Of a stretch of 64,000 nt of DNA, positions 17,485 to 27,364 are shown in pieces; the first letter of the stretch is position 1; every line of letters begins with the position of its first letter. The stretch comes from Vibrio cortegadensis (GTDB lineage: Bacteria > Pseudomonadota > Gammaproteobacteria > Enterobacterales > Vibrionaceae). The translations under genes were made by a program, and so were the position numbers. The notes under the pieces were generated by a model that worked only from the letters and a program-made list of their open reading frames with translations, made no database searches and had not been told where the DNA came from. The DNA is taken from NCBI RefSeq assembly GCF_024347395.1, contig NZ_AP025473.1, forward strand, positions 992,001 through 1,056,000, given 5' to 3'.

Positions 17485-18555
17485 ATGAAAAAGAATAACG
17501 GACTGATTTTTAGTACATCATTACTAATGATGGTTGTAACCTTAGGTGGTTGTGGTGATGTACAAGAAGAGGTGAAGGTTGAAGAGTCGGTTGTGCGACC
17601 TGTTAAAACGTTCACTGTTACACGGGTTTCAGAATCTAAAACATGGGTGTTTCCATCCACAATCAAAGCATACAAATCAGCCAATCTTTCATTTGAAAGA
17701 AGTGGCACTTTGGTTTTACTAAACGTAACTAAAGGACAAGAAGTCAAAAAGGGCAGCTTGATTGCGCAAATTGACGATCGTGACTTCAGAATACAATTAG
17801 CATCATCTAAAGCGTCTTATAATCAAGCTCTAAAGGCATACGAAAGAGCGAAAACTCTAGCTAATAAAAAAGTGATTTCCAAAAGTCAATTTGATGAAAT
17901 TCAATCGACAATGATTTCGGCAAAAGCCACGTTGAATAGTGATCAAAAATCATTAGAAGACACAAATATATACGCTCCGTTTAATGGAGTTGTATCAGAC
18001 GTTTTCTATGATCAATATGACAATGTTAGTGGGGCGTCAAAGGTTTTAACTTTTATTGATACAAGTCGATTTAAGGTGAAATTTGATGTTCCTGCCGATA
18101 CGCTTCGAGATCTTGATAAAAGAACGAACGCGAAATCGTATGTTATTCTTCAGGGAATAAGAGACGACAAACTCAGTGCCAGTTATGAAGAGATTTCTCT
18201 TGAACCTAATCCAAACTCTCAAGCCTATGAGATAACGATGTCTTTTGTTGCGCCTGAAAAAACAGTTATTTTGCCAGGAATGCCTGCAACCGTAGAAATT
18301 GAAGCTACAAACAAAATAAGAAATACGATCTTAAGAATTCCAATGAAAGCGGTTATATCATCTGGAGATGAAAAATACGTTTGGGTCGTAAATCCGGAGA
18401 CAAATAAAGCAAATAAAAAAAATATAACAATCAAAGATGGAATTGGTGAGTTTATTTCAATTTCAAGCGGCTTGGATGTTGATGATAAAGTAATCACTAG
18501 TGGCGCGTCTTATGTATCTGAAGGCATGCAAGTATCGGAATGGGAGGCTAAATGA
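17485..18555 (+). CDS. RND efflux periplasmic adaptor lipoprotein
   Basis: This 356-residue membrane-fusion protein has a lipoprotein signal (VTLGGCGD), a beta-barrel/lipoyl core around residues 45-90 (GTLVLLNVTKGQEVKKG, DDRDF), an alpha-helical hairpin near 95-150, and the second lipoyl half (NIYAPFNGVVSD). It would link an inner-membrane RND pump to a TolC-type outer-membrane channel. The next gene, overlapping by four bases (ATGA), encodes the pump. No outer-membrane channel gene is nearby, so a TolC homologue elsewhere is probably used. Substrates cannot be assigned; no dedicated regulator is visible beside the pair. Confidence 0.92.
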   Translation: MKKNNGLIFSTSLLMMVVTLGGCGDVQEEVKVEESVVRPVKTFTVTRVSESKTWVFPSTIKAYKSANLSFERSGTLVLLNVTKGQEVKKGSLIAQIDDRDFRIQLASSKASYNQALKAYERAKTLANKKVISKSQFDEIQSTMISAKATLNSDQKSLEDTNIYAPFNGVVSDVFYDQYDNVSGASKVLTFIDTSRFKVKFDVPADTLRDLDKRTNAKSYVILQGIRDDKLSASYEEISLEPNPNSQAYEITMSFVAPEKTVILPGMPATVEIEATNKIRNTILRIPMKAVISSGDEKYVWVVNPETNKANKKNITIKDGIGEFISISSGLDVDDKVITSGASYVSEGMQVSEWEAK

Positions 18556-21500
18556 ATATAGCTGAGTTCTCTATCCGTAATAAAGTGCTTTGTACTATTG
18601 TCATTATTCTAACTTTAGTTTCTGGCTATAATTCATATATAAATATGCCTCGCCTTGAAGACCCAGAGTTTACTATTAGACAAGCGCAGGTCATTTCGTA
18701 TTACCCCGGAGCAACACCATTAGAAGTTGCTCAAGAGTTAAGTGAACCTATTGAAAGTGCCATACAACAGATGACAGAAGTTAAGTCTGTGACATCGATT
18801 TCATCTTCAGGAAAGTCAGAAATATCTGTTGAAATAAAATATGAATATTCTAAGAATAAAGCTGAGTTACAAGCAATATGGGGGAAGCTTAGAAATAAAA
18901 TCTCAGATGTTACGAGTTCTTTACCTGTTGGGTCATCAACCCCAATTGTGGCTGATGATTTTGGTGATCTATTCGGGATGTATTTCTTTATATATGGCGA
19001 CGATTACTCCATGCCTGAGTTGCAGGTATATGCTAAGACACTGCGTAATGATTTAATGTCGATTGATGGCCTAGCTAGAGTTGATGTAAGTGGGGAAGTA
19101 AAAGAGGCTATTTACGTCAAATTCTCTAGAGAGAGAATGCAGCATCTGGGGGTATCTATCAATGCGATCTACCAGAGCCTTGATACACAAAATTTAGTTG
19201 TAGATGCTGGAGAAGTTAACGTTGGCACAAGACGAATTGCTATTTCACCATCTGGCTCTATCAATTCAGTTGATGCCATTTCGAATATACTAGTTCAGAC
19301 GTCAGACTCAGATAACTTAGTTTATCTAGGAGATATTGCTGAAGTATCTCGAGCCCTGGTTAAGCCCGAAGATAAGATTTACTACTATAACGGTCATCGT
19401 GCACTGGCTATTGGCTTGTCGGCAACAAGTGGTGGAAATATTGTTGAGATTGGTAAAGCTGTTAATCAAAAACTTGTTGATTCTCTCAATGTTAGACCAC
19501 TTGGTGTTGAAGTAAGTAATTATTACCATCAAGGTGAGGCTGTTGAGGCATCAATTGATAATTTTGCTCTCAATGTCGTCTCAGCTCTGGTGATTGTAAT
19601 TATAACACTTTGTATATTCATGGGAATTCAATCTTCACTTATAATAGGGTCAATTCTAATACTAACGGTATCCGCAACATTAGCTGTAATGGATATTTCT
19701 GGAATTCCGATGCATCGTATTTCATTGGGTGCTTTGATTATCGCTTTGGGAATGATGGTTGATAATGCGATTGTTGTAACAGAAGGAATATTGATTGGAG
19801 TTAAAAAAGGACTCAACCGTTTAGATGTCGCTAAGTCAATTGTATCGCAAACTCAATGGCCACTATTGGCAGGAACACTAGTCGGCTGTGTTGCTTTTGC
19901 TCCTATTGGCTTCGCTCCAGGCAATACTGCTGAATATACAGGGCACTTGTTCTGGGTTATTTTAATTTCGTTACTATTTAGTTGGCTGTTCGCTATTAGT
20001 CTAACACCACTATTTTGTCATTCGATGTTTCAAGCTGAAAAAAAAGCGGTTATTGATAAAGAAAACCAATTTACAGTTCGTTATAAAAAGCTAATACGTA
20101 TGATGCTTAATCATAGATGGAAAGTAACGTTAATTACAATCATATTATTTTCGACATCAATTTATGGTTTTGGTTTTGTTAAAAATGGGTTCTTTCCAGC
20201 ATCAACAACTCCTCAATTTGTCGTTGATTTATGGCTACCTGAAAGTACATCTATCGAAAAAACAGATGAAGAAATTAAGGAAATTGCAAAGTTCGTAGAG
20301 TCTTTACCCGGTGTCAATACCATTCAAACTTCTGTTGGGGCCGGAGGCATGCGTTATATGCTAATTTATGCTCCTCAGTCGCCAAATTCGTCTTATGCTC
20401 AATTATTAGTAAAAGTTGACGACTATCAAAGCATCGATGGAAATATTGTAAAAGTTCAAAATCACATCAATTCTGAATTCCCTGACGCGCAAGCTAAGGT
20501 TTGGAGGTTTCAGTTAGGTCCTGGTGGTGGCTCAAAAATTCAAGCTGAGTTCTTTGGCCCTGATCCTAGAGTTCTTCGTCATCTTGCAAATGAAGCAAAG
20601 GCTATTATGCACAGTGATAGTGATGCGATTTCGATAAAAGATGATTGGCGTGATCAAGTGAGTGTACTCGAGCCGATTTTTTCTAAGGTAAAAGCTAATA
20701 GGGCAGGTGTGACAATTCAAGATGTAGCGCTTGCTATAAAAACCGCGTATTCAGGTCAGCAGATCGGATCATATCGTGATGGCGAAGATATTATACCAAT
20801 CATTTCGACCTCCCCGGACTCCGAAGTTGTTAGTACAGAAGATATCTATAATATTCAGGTGATCAGCTCGAAAACGGGTAATATCGTCCCACTAACTCAA
20901 GTTGTTGATGGCTTTAAAACAGTTTGGCGCGATGGCCGTATGAAGCGAGAAAATCGAATTTGGCGCATTAAAGCTGAAGCCGATCCAAAGCCCGGAATCC
21001 TTACTTCCGTGTTACGTAGCCGACTTGCGGAAAAAATAGAAGCAATTGAGTTACCTACTGGTTATTCATTGGAGTGGGGAGGGGAGTTCCGTGATTCTAA
21101 TGAATCAAATGAGGCGCTCGCAAAATCACTGCCACATGGTTTAACAACGATGGTAATCATTGTCTTCGTGCTATTTGGCACAGTTCGTCAACCACTTGTG
21201 ATATGGATGGTGGTTCCACTTGCTATCATTGGAGTCGTTATTGGTTTACTTTCTGCAGGGATGCCTCTCGAATTTATGGGTATTCTTGGGTTGCTTTCAC
21301 TTTCAGGTTTGTTGATTAAGAATGCTATTGTACTGGTTGATCAAATAGATCTTGAAATCAATGATGGAAAACCTCGATTCACCGCGATTGTAGACGCGGC
21401 AACAAGTCGTGTACGACCTGTAACGATGGGGGCACTAACAACCGTGCTTGGTCTTGTTCCACTTTATTTTGATGCATTCTTTAAGTCGATGTCTGTTGTC

Positions 21501-21596
21501 TTAGGTTTTGGTTTGACCTTTGCCACGATCCTGACTCTCATTATTGTTCCTGTACTTTATGCCATTATGTTTAGAGTCAAAGCAACAGAAGTGTAA
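18552..21596 (+). CDS. RND-family efflux permease (HAE1 type)
   Basis: This 1014-residue inner-membrane proton-driven drug or solute exporter has the usual RND layout: a TM1 start (FSIRNKVLCTIVIIL), a periplasmic porter/docking domain, TM2-6, a second periplasmic domain and TM8-12. In TM4 the proton-relay motif is GMMVDNAIVV: the first Asp of the AcrB Asp-Asp pair is kept and the second is Asn. The TM10 Lys is retained (LLIKNAIVLVD). It forms a two-gene operon with the adaptor at 17485. The Asp-Asn form occurs in some RND branches, so it does not by itself mean inactivity. Confidence 0.93.
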   Translation: MNIAEFSIRNKVLCTIVIILTLVSGYNSYINMPRLEDPEFTIRQAQVISYYPGATPLEVAQELSEPIESAIQQMTEVKSVTSISSSGKSEISVEIKYEYSKNKAELQAIWGKLRNKISDVTSSLPVGSSTPIVADDFGDLFGMYFFIYGDDYSMPELQVYAKTLRNDLMSIDGLARVDVSGEVKEAIYVKFSRERMQHLGVSINAIYQSLDTQNLVVDAGEVNVGTRRIAISPSGSINSVDAISNILVQTSDSDNLVYLGDIAEVSRALVKPEDKIYYYNGHRALAIGLSATSGGNIVEIGKAVNQKLVDSLNVRPLGVEVSNYYHQGEAVEASIDNFALNVVSALVIVIITLCIFMGIQSSLIIGSILILTVSATLAVMDISGIPMHRISLGALIIALGMMVDNAIVVTEGILIGVKKGLNRLDVAKSIVSQTQWPLLAGTLVGCVAFAPIGFAPGNTAEYTGHLFWVILISLLFSWLFAISLTPLFCHSMFQAEKKAVIDKENQFTVRYKKLIRMMLNHRWKVTLITIILFSTSIYGFGFVKNGFFPASTTPQFVVDLWLPESTSIEKTDEEIKEIAKFVESLPGVNTIQTSVGAGGMRYMLIYAPQSPNSSYAQLLVKVDDYQSIDGNIVKVQNHINSEFPDAQAKVWRFQLGPGGGSKIQAEFFGPDPRVLRHLANEAKAIMHSDSDAISIKDDWRDQVSVLEPIFSKVKANRAGVTIQDVALAIKTAYSGQQIGSYRDGEDIIPIISTSPDSEVVSTEDIYNIQVISSKTGNIVPLTQVVDGFKTVWRDGRMKRENRIWRIKAEADPKPGILTSVLRSRLAEKIEAIELPTGYSLEWGGEFRDSNESNEALAKSLPHGLTTMVIIVFVLFGTVRQPLVIWMVVPLAIIGVVIGLLSAGMPLEFMGILGLLSLSGLLIKNAIVLVDQIDLEINDGKPRFTAIVDAATSRVRPVTMGALTTVLGLVPLYFDAFFKSMSVVLGFGLTFATILTLIIVPVLYAIMFRVKATEV

Positions 21597-21637
21597 TCAA
21601 AAGCTAGCATATTAATGTTTATTAAAACTCTGACGCT

Positions 21638-21669
21638 ATAAGCCTTCTGTTTTCAGAAGGCTTATTTTG
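21638..21669. terminator. Bidirectional terminator
   Basis: ATAAGCCTTCTG (21638-21649) and CAGAAGGCTTAT (21654-21665) form a perfect 12-bp stem with a TTTT loop. It sits between the convergent RND operon and the small lipoprotein gene. Confidence 0.9.
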
Positions 21670-21688
21670 TATGGTGGGTGCGGTAGCA

Positions 21689-21916
21689 TTATTTTGTAAT
21701 GATAATCTTGGGTGCAACGACAATGGGTTGCATTAAGCGTAAAGCAATCGGAGTCAATGCCTTTGTTACTTTCGCAACGTTGTACAGTGTAGGTGCAACA
21801 TTGATATGTTTCGTCGGTGGTGCAACTAATAACCTTGAACTGTAACGGGTACTTGTACAGCCCATAGTTGACGTAATCATAATAAGTGTTAGAGATAGAT
21901 ATATGGGTAATTTCAT
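21689..21916 (-). CDS. Small putative lipoprotein
   Basis: This 75-residue protein has a short hydrophobic signal and a lipobox-like STMGCTST (Cys near residue 20). The mature part is about 55 residues with no recognised fold. AAAGGGA precedes the ATG at 21916. A longer overlapping reading frame (21636-21935) has no signal and runs into the terminator, so this frame is preferred. Function unknown. Confidence 0.55.
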   Translation of the reverse strand: MKLPIYLSLTLIMITSTMGCTSTRYSSRLLVAPPTKHINVAPTLYNVAKVTKALTPIALRLMQPIVVAPKIIITK

Positions 21917-22065
21917 TGTTTGTCCCTTTTAACATGCAATTACTTATATGAGGCTTGATTCTTCAATGCTCATCTTGCTTGTTAATATTTTGGCATTTAT
22001 TACGATGATAGATAAAGCTTAACAATTGAAGTTTATAATGCATCCACTTGAAGTAACATATGACG

Positions 22066-22812
22066 TTACTTGTTGATGTTAGAACTGACAGTATCAAACA
22101 TATCGAAATGCCAACGTCTTAATGCTATGACGATAGAGGTACCGTTTCGATCATTGATATCTAGATTCGAGTCTTCATCACACGCTTCGTGAAAGTCATC
22201 GACGAGTTTTTGAACCTGTCCCTGAAATTTTTGGTTAGTATGTGGAGACATTAGTCCTGTCGCCATTACTAGTTTTTCATCCTGGCGACTAAAGTAGCTA
22301 TTAAAAAATTCAGGTAAGACTTCCTTCAGAAAGAAGGACTGAATGGGCCCTCCACCAATCCAGTCAAACTTAGGAGAAAGCAATAGGCGTATACGGTTGT
22401 CGGGCATCAACTCAATGATACGCATTCGATCTAATTCGGCGAGTTTTTGAATCAGTACATTTTTATTGATGTTATAGCGATTAATGATTTCCTCATATTT
22501 AAATCCGTTTAGCACGCTAACTGACACTAAGAGTAAAACTTTATCCGACACGATCATCTGCTCTTGCTCAAATGATAATGTTTGAAGACCTTGGTCGGTT
22601 CGGGAGGCTAAACGGAAAAGCTCCGTTAGATCAATTCGGATGAGTTGGCAGATTTTTTCCAGTCGAGTCAAACTTATATTGCTTCCATCAGCGAGTAGAC
22701 GTTTGACTGAGCCTTCACTCAATTCAAGTTGGGTTGCGATATCTCGATATTGAATTTCGTGCAGTTTTAGTTGCTTCTTTAATTCTTTGATGACAATTTT
22801 TGTTCCTGACAT
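22066..22812 (-). CDS. XRE-family transcriptional regulator
   Basis: This 248-residue DNA-binding protein has a Cro/C1-type helix-turn-helix at residues 10-62 (DIATQLELSEGSVKRLLADG). The C-terminal 180 residues are a helical domain of no obvious ligand class. It contains a YEEIINRYNINKNVLIQKLAEL segment (positions 22435-22500) resembling a second winged helix. It is transcribed alone, toward the small lipoprotein gene and away from the POT transporter at 23008. Targets unknown. Confidence 0.8.
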   Translation of the reverse strand: MSGTKIVIKELKKQLKLHEIQYRDIATQLELSEGSVKRLLADGSNISLTRLEKICQLIRIDLTELFRLASRTDQGLQTLSFEQEQMIVSDKVLLLVSVSVLNGFKYEEIINRYNINKNVLIQKLAELDRMRIIELMPDNRIRLLLSPKFDWIGGGPIQSFFLKEVLPEFFNSYFSRQDEKLVMATGLMSPHTNQKFQGQVQKLVDDFHEACDEDSNLDINDRNGTSIVIALRRWHFDMFDTVSSNINK

Positions 22813-22916
22813 ACAAGTTCTCAGTGTTTCTTGTCTAAGGGATCTACCAAATAATCTAACAGTTTACTCATCCTAAGTAATAGATCTTAAAGCAGTTATT
22901 TTCATTGAAAATACCA

Positions 22917-22950
22917 AAAGCGCCAAATGGAATGCATTTAGCGCTTTGTT
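22917..22950 (-). terminator. Rho-independent terminator of the POT transporter gene
   Basis: The hairpin arms AAAGCGC-C-AAATG and CATTTAGCGCTTT (22935-22947) pair with a single C bulge. Reading leftward, it lies about 60 bases after the stop at 23008 and is followed by T residues. Confidence 0.75.
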
Positions 22951-23007
22951 TATCATCCTTCGTCATGCCAATATTCAGTTATTAACTAAAATTGGCCAGT
23001 TGAGATG

Positions 23008-24531
23008 TTAGCTATTGTCTAATTGAGGTTCTAGCGTTTGTTTCTGTTCTTGCTCTTCTTTTTCAAGAGCTTCACCACGTTCAATTAGATTCTGAATGAC
23101 ACGCGATAGACCGAAAGTCAGCACTGCCATGAACGCTGCAATTTGCGCTAGCATGTAGAAGTATCCTGTGTAAACAGATTCAACCACTTCGTGTGTGAAA
23201 ACAATATCTTTAGGAAGTGCTATCTTAGTTGCAATAACCGCCGCTAAAATACCACTTAGTGAGATAGCGACAGCGCGTAATCCAATTGAGAAGGCTGCTA
23301 AATATCGAGGAACCATCTCAAAGATGAAGCCAGCACCAAGGGCACCAACAATTAGCTCTGCAGCAGATTGAAAGAAGTGCACAGAGAGGATCCAGTTTGC
23401 GGATATTTTCCCGTCGGGCCCCATTGAATCTGCTGATAGTCCTAACAATGAAAATGCGATCGCACTTAGCACGAATGCACCAGCGATTTTAGTTGGGATT
23501 GTTGGAGAATAGCCTTTACGATCTAACCATGCATAAAGTTGAATCATTGGACCACCAAGAACAAAGCACCATAAAGGGTTGAATGCCATGTTGGATTCAG
23601 GGTGAATTGGAATAAAGCCGAGTAACGTATCCCCCATTAAGTTGATTGCGTACATATTCATTGAAGTAAACATTTGACCATAGAAGAAGTAGAACACGAT
23701 CAAGATACAAACGGTAATTAGTACCGCAACCATTTTGTATTGGTACGCTTTTGTCGCCCGTGTTATCTCATAGATAAAGTAACCAATGGCACCGAAACCA
23801 AGCGTATACAAGATATATTTGCCAGTATCTAGATTGGAGAATATCCAGAAAACTAAGCCCAGCACCGCAATCGAACCACCGACGAACATCGCCCAAGTCA
23901 TAAACGGAAGAGGTGTTGTATCTATTGGGTTACCGACGTTGCTGAGCTCCTTACGGAACTTAAAGAACATCAATAAGTTGCCCATCATCAACAGAGCTGA
24001 AATAAAGAAAACACCTTGGTAGGCGAGGTAAGCTATTAAGAAAGGAAAGAGGTATTTTGCAGAGAAAGAACCGAGATTGTTGATTGAATAGTTTACCGTA
24101 AGACCCTGCTGGAATGCATCGCGATTGGTTTCTGAATATGAGTTGCCAAACAATACTGTAGGACAGGTAGCAGATAGGCCACGAGCATAGCCAATGAGAG
24201 CAATAGCTAGGATGCTTAGAGGAATATTAAGGCTGCTTGCGCCAATGCCTAGTAATATAAACCCTGCTAAATAAGCCGTATATCCAATATAGACTGCGCG
24301 GAATGCCCCTATAAATTTGTCAGCGACAAACCCACCGACGGCTGAAAAGACAGGCCCTACCGCGCCAAACGCTCCCATCATCATTATGGTATCAGCTTCA
24401 CTGTAGTTTAAGTCATTTAGGAAAAACTTAGTTAAGAGAACAAATGTTCCATAGAAAGCGGCTCCCCATAAGAACTGCCGCAGAATTAGAATTTTGGATA
24501 TGGTAGGAAACCTAGAATTATGGTCTTGCAT
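23008..24531 (-). CDS. POT/PTR-type MFS transporter
   Basis: This 507-residue protein with about 14 membrane segments resembles proton-coupled oligopeptide transporters. The GGFVADKFIGAFRAVYIG loop after TM2, a NYSINNLGSF segment in TM4 and the FNPLWCFVLGGPMIQLYAWL region all fit the family. The hallmark ExxERFxYY of TM1 is absent; the matching stretch reads RQFLWGAAFYG. In known POT carriers those charged residues couple proton binding to transport. This may therefore be a distant branch with another substrate or coupling mode. It is monocistronic, with a Glu/Gln-rich tail in the cytosol. Confidence 0.8.
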   Translation of the reverse strand: MQDHNSRFPTISKILILRQFLWGAAFYGTFVLLTKFFLNDLNYSEADTIMMMGAFGAVGPVFSAVGGFVADKFIGAFRAVYIGYTAYLAGFILLGIGASSLNIPLSILAIALIGYARGLSATCPTVLFGNSYSETNRDAFQQGLTVNYSINNLGSFSAKYLFPFLIAYLAYQGVFFISALLMMGNLLMFFKFRKELSNVGNPIDTTPLPFMTWAMFVGGSIAVLGLVFWIFSNLDTGKYILYTLGFGAIGYFIYEITRATKAYQYKMVAVLITVCILIVFYFFYGQMFTSMNMYAINLMGDTLLGFIPIHPESNMAFNPLWCFVLGGPMIQLYAWLDRKGYSPTIPTKIAGAFVLSAIAFSLLGLSADSMGPDGKISANWILSVHFFQSAAELIVGALGAGFIFEMVPRYLAAFSIGLRAVAISLSGILAAVIATKIALPKDIVFTHEVVESVYTGYFYMLAQIAAFMAVLTFGLSRVIQNLIERGEALEKEEQEQKQTLEPQLDNS

Positions 24532-25105
24532 GTTTTGCTCCAGACATTTGGATATAATTATTTGTGCCTATCAATTGGCACTGTTCGCCTTCATTTTTAA
24601 TAGTGCTTTATGCTAAATTTGTAAATAAATTTAGATTCTTCTTTAACAAAAATATCACGATTGCAGTTTAACTAGCTATTAAGTATGAATTTCATAGTGT
24701 TTATAGCACGCATGAATATATGAAAATGGTACGAGTGCATCAAATTTTAATGTGTTTAGTTGCGCATTTGCTTTTGTGAGGTGAAGCATGCATTTTAGGA
24801 GGTTATCAAGTTTAAAATTGATGCTTGATTAGTAAAATTTAAGGTAGGGTTTAGTTGAAATATGTTATCTAGATATGGCGTTAAGAATAATCGCGAGGCT
24901 TAATAGTGGATAGCGCATAAAAGCGAATTAAAAAATCTGAAGTTTGTAGTTGAATGTAGAGAGTATCAAAATTGAAGATAGACAGGGGGCGATTTAAAGA
25001 GTGTAGTAAGCAATAAATATTGTTGATCATTCTCAATTAGAAAGGAATTTTTGGGTATAAAAGAGATGTTGGTAGGCCGCCTAAGATAGACAGCCTAAAT
25101 TTGAA
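24532..25105. other. 574-base intergenic region
   Basis: This stretch is AT-rich with no credible ORF or RNA gene. Its right half presumably carries readthrough and termination signals of the OmpA-like gene. Weak TAGGC/GCCTA inverted repeats near 25072-25098 could form a terminator for that gene. Its left end holds the POT transporter promoter. Confidence 0.45.
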
Positions 25106-25774
25106 TTACTTGAGGGATAAGATATTGATTTCAACGCGGCGGTTGCAAGCTTTACCCTGTGATGTTGAGTTTGTACAAATAGGGAAGCGCTCACCAAGAC
25201 CTTTACTAGCAACTCGACCTGACGCAACATTTTGACGGACTAGGTAGTTCGCAACAGATTGAGCACGTTGCTCAGAAAGTTTTTGGTTAGTAGCATCGCT
25301 GCCGGAGCTATCAGTATGGCCAATAATGTCTAGGCGTGTATCAGGGTATTCCACTAAGATTAGAGCAATGCCATTGAGTGTCGAGTAAATGCTTGAAGAT
25401 AAAGAGTAAGATCCCGAACTAAAGCCAATACCATTTTCCATTACAAGTTGAAGCTCGTTTTCACCAATACGTCTCACTTGCACACCAGAATTCGCTAATT
25501 TAAGACGTAAAGCTTCCTCTTGTTGATCCATATAGTAGCCAGTACCAGCCCCGATTAGTCCACCAGCCGCAGCACCACGTAATGCGTATTTTTTACGTTC
25601 CTTTGCATCGTCTCCTGTCGCTAAACCAACCGCAACGCCAGCTAGAACACCTGCAATCGCACCTTTGGTCGCAGAGTTTGTTTCCATTTCGCCTGTAGTG
25701 GCATTTTGCCTTTGAGTTGCTTGGCAACCTGTCATTAACGCTGCCAGAGTGATAATAGAGATGATTTTTTTCAT
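25106..25774 (-). CDS. OmpA-family lipoprotein with glycine-zipper segment
   Basis: This 222-residue outer-membrane protein has a lipobox LMTGC (Cys17). Residues 38-85 are two Gly/Ala-rich zipper helices (GAIAGVLAGVAVGLATG, GAAAGGLIGAGTG). A C-terminal OmpA-like peptidoglycan-binding domain runs from about 108 to 220 (GHTDSSGS, then SEQRAQSVANYL and NRRVEI). It resembles E. coli YiaD in length and order. It would anchor the outer membrane to peptidoglycan. Single gene. Confidence 0.9.
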   Translation of the reverse strand: MKKIISIITLAALMTGCQATQRQNATTGEMETNSATKGAIAGVLAGVAVGLATGDDAKERKKYALRGAAAGGLIGAGTGYYMDQQEEALRLKLANSGVQVRRIGENELQLVMENGIGFSSGSYSLSSSIYSTLNGIALILVEYPDTRLDIIGHTDSSGSDATNQKLSEQRAQSVANYLVRQNVASGRVASKGLGERFPICTNSTSQGKACNRRVEINILSLK

Positions 25775-26044
25775 GGGATTTATTTCTTTGATTGAGAGAT
25801 AGTATAAATATAAGCGATTAAGGCAGATATATGAATTATTCAGTAGCGATAAGGCCGAAATTAACCGTAAATTGACGAAGTGTTGTGGCGCAAGGGTTAA
25901 GTGCTAACAATAAACATCTAAATCAAAACTCAATGGGCTACTTACTGATGAAGAAACAGGTATTAGGTGAATTGTCTAGTGCCATACTTGGAGAGTTTGG
26001 TTGTGGTAGAAGGTCGTGTTGGAAAGAAAGTAGCTGATTAACGC
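25775..26044. other. Intergenic region upstream of the OmpA-like lipoprotein
   Basis: About 270 bases without an ORF. It holds the promoter of the leftward OmpA-like gene and ends at the 26045 hairpin. Nothing else is apparent. Confidence 0.45.
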
Positions 26045-26077
26045 AAAAAGAGAATGTATTGCTACATTCTCTTTCTA
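26045..26077 (-). terminator. Terminator hairpin
   Basis: AAAGAGAATGTA (26047-26058) and TACATTCTCTTT (26063-26074) form a perfect 12-bp stem with a 4-base loop. On the minus strand it is followed by a run of T, just after the 80-residue ORF. Confidence 0.85.
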
Positions 26078-26089
26078 TTTATTCGAGCT

Positions 26090-26332
26090 TTAATGGCACT
26101 TCAACTGAGATATCTGACAATTACCTGTTGTTGAATCAATTCTAAATGAAAGGGCATGGGAGTGATAGTCAATGCCATCGTTCCAGATCATTTCACCAAA
26201 AATTTTACATAACGTTAAATCACTGACAAATCCATGTTTCTCTATATGCTCTATAACTGAAATTAATTTAGTTCTTATTTCAACTGGACAATCGTTGTCC
26301 ATTCGGTGATTCAAAGCCATAATTTTATGCAT
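26090..26332 (-). CDS. Hypothetical 80-residue protein
   Basis: This is a small soluble protein without signal or membrane segments, with His and Cys scattered along it. A perfect terminator lies 13 bases past its stop, which supports it being expressed. No family is recognised. Confidence 0.5.
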   Translation of the reverse strand: MHKIMALNHRMDNDCPVEIRTKLISVIEHIEKHGFVSDLTLCKIFGEMIWNDGIDYHSHALSFRIDSTTGNCQISQLKCH

Positions 26333-26612
26333 ATTTACTAGCCACTTTATGTTTTTTTATGAAGCAATATGAACAGTTATATTAAACAAAAAATGGGCGA
26401 TTGTAAATGTTTTTGTGAGATGGCTCTCGTTTTCGTCTGAGTTTATGTTGATAAAACCATCAAGTGTGATGAATTTATATTCAATACATATTAAGACGCT
26501 TCTTGTATGCCTTACAGGACGGGGCTCTCAGCTAGGTAGGTAAATTAAAACTCATAAATTGTGTTAATCCGGTATGTTGAGGTGTCCAGAATGTAGAGGT
26601 ATTGGATGAACA

Positions 26613-27191
26613 TTATTTTTTGGAATTAAATTCAAGATCTGACATAAAGTGCGCATCTTGTAACACCTTAGCCTCATAGATGTAACGTTGCTCAAGAGTT
26701 TCAATTTTTAGCATTAAAGCGATAATGTCAGATTTTAACTCCTGTGCTGACTTAACGTACTTAAGGCTAGCAGTGTGATTTGCGATTAAATTATTTTCTA
26801 TGCAATGAGAACTCAAACGTTGCCATGTTAAAGTCATGCCGTTAATTGAATCAATCTTCTCGCTTAAAAGTGTTGAAGCTTGAGACAGTTGAGTCGCTAA
26901 GTTAAGTGCGCTTTGAATTTGATCTTCCAGTATTTCGTGAAGATGAACTTTTGCTGGGTGCCAAAATGTCGTGAGCTCTTGAAGGGTAAACTCTTTGGAC
27001 ATGAAGATTTGGGATTTGTGTCTAAAGAGAAGTTCATTGAATTGGACTGCACTTAAGTTATACCACTCTTCCAGCGCTTCATGTTGCTTTTGAGCTTTAT
27101 CCCAAGTCACAACGGTGCAGTGTTGTGCATTTGAGTAAAAACTGAACGAAAATAGCGCAAGATACAGGCTAAATCTGATGCATTTCTTCAT
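26613..27191 (-). CDS. Exported protein of unknown function
   Basis: This 192-residue protein has an N-terminal signal peptide (KKCIRFSLYLALFSFSFYSNA|QH). The mature part is helical, with two Cys (QHCTVV and SSHCIEN). A TTG three codons upstream is open in frame, but the ATG at 27191 gives a cleaner signal peptide. No domain is recognised. The gene stands alone, between AT-rich spacers. Confidence 0.6.
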   Translation of the reverse strand: MKKCIRFSLYLALFSFSFYSNAQHCTVVTWDKAQKQHEALEEWYNLSAVQFNELLFRHKSQIFMSKEFTLQELTTFWHPAKVHLHEILEDQIQSALNLATQLSQASTLLSEKIDSINGMTLTWQRLSSHCIENNLIANHTASLKYVKSAQELKSDIIALMLKIETLEQRYIYEAKVLQDAHFMSDLEFNSKK

Positions 27192-27364
27192 AAAAACCAA
27201 TGTGCTGAGAAGTTATATATAGTATAGGTTTATAAATGATGGAGTGCCTAAGAGATAAATTAGATCTATATATCAGCTGCCTTTAAAAGCTCTCACAGGT
27301 TATGTCAACTTGTTGTACACTCAAAACTATATATATTGGGCAACTGCTTTAGAGATATATCCAT

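Noticed and set aside
21636..21935. 99-residue minus-strand frame overlapping the small lipoprotein
   Set aside because: It has no signal peptide or recognised domain and runs into the terminator stem; the 75-residue frame has a lipobox and a ribosome site.
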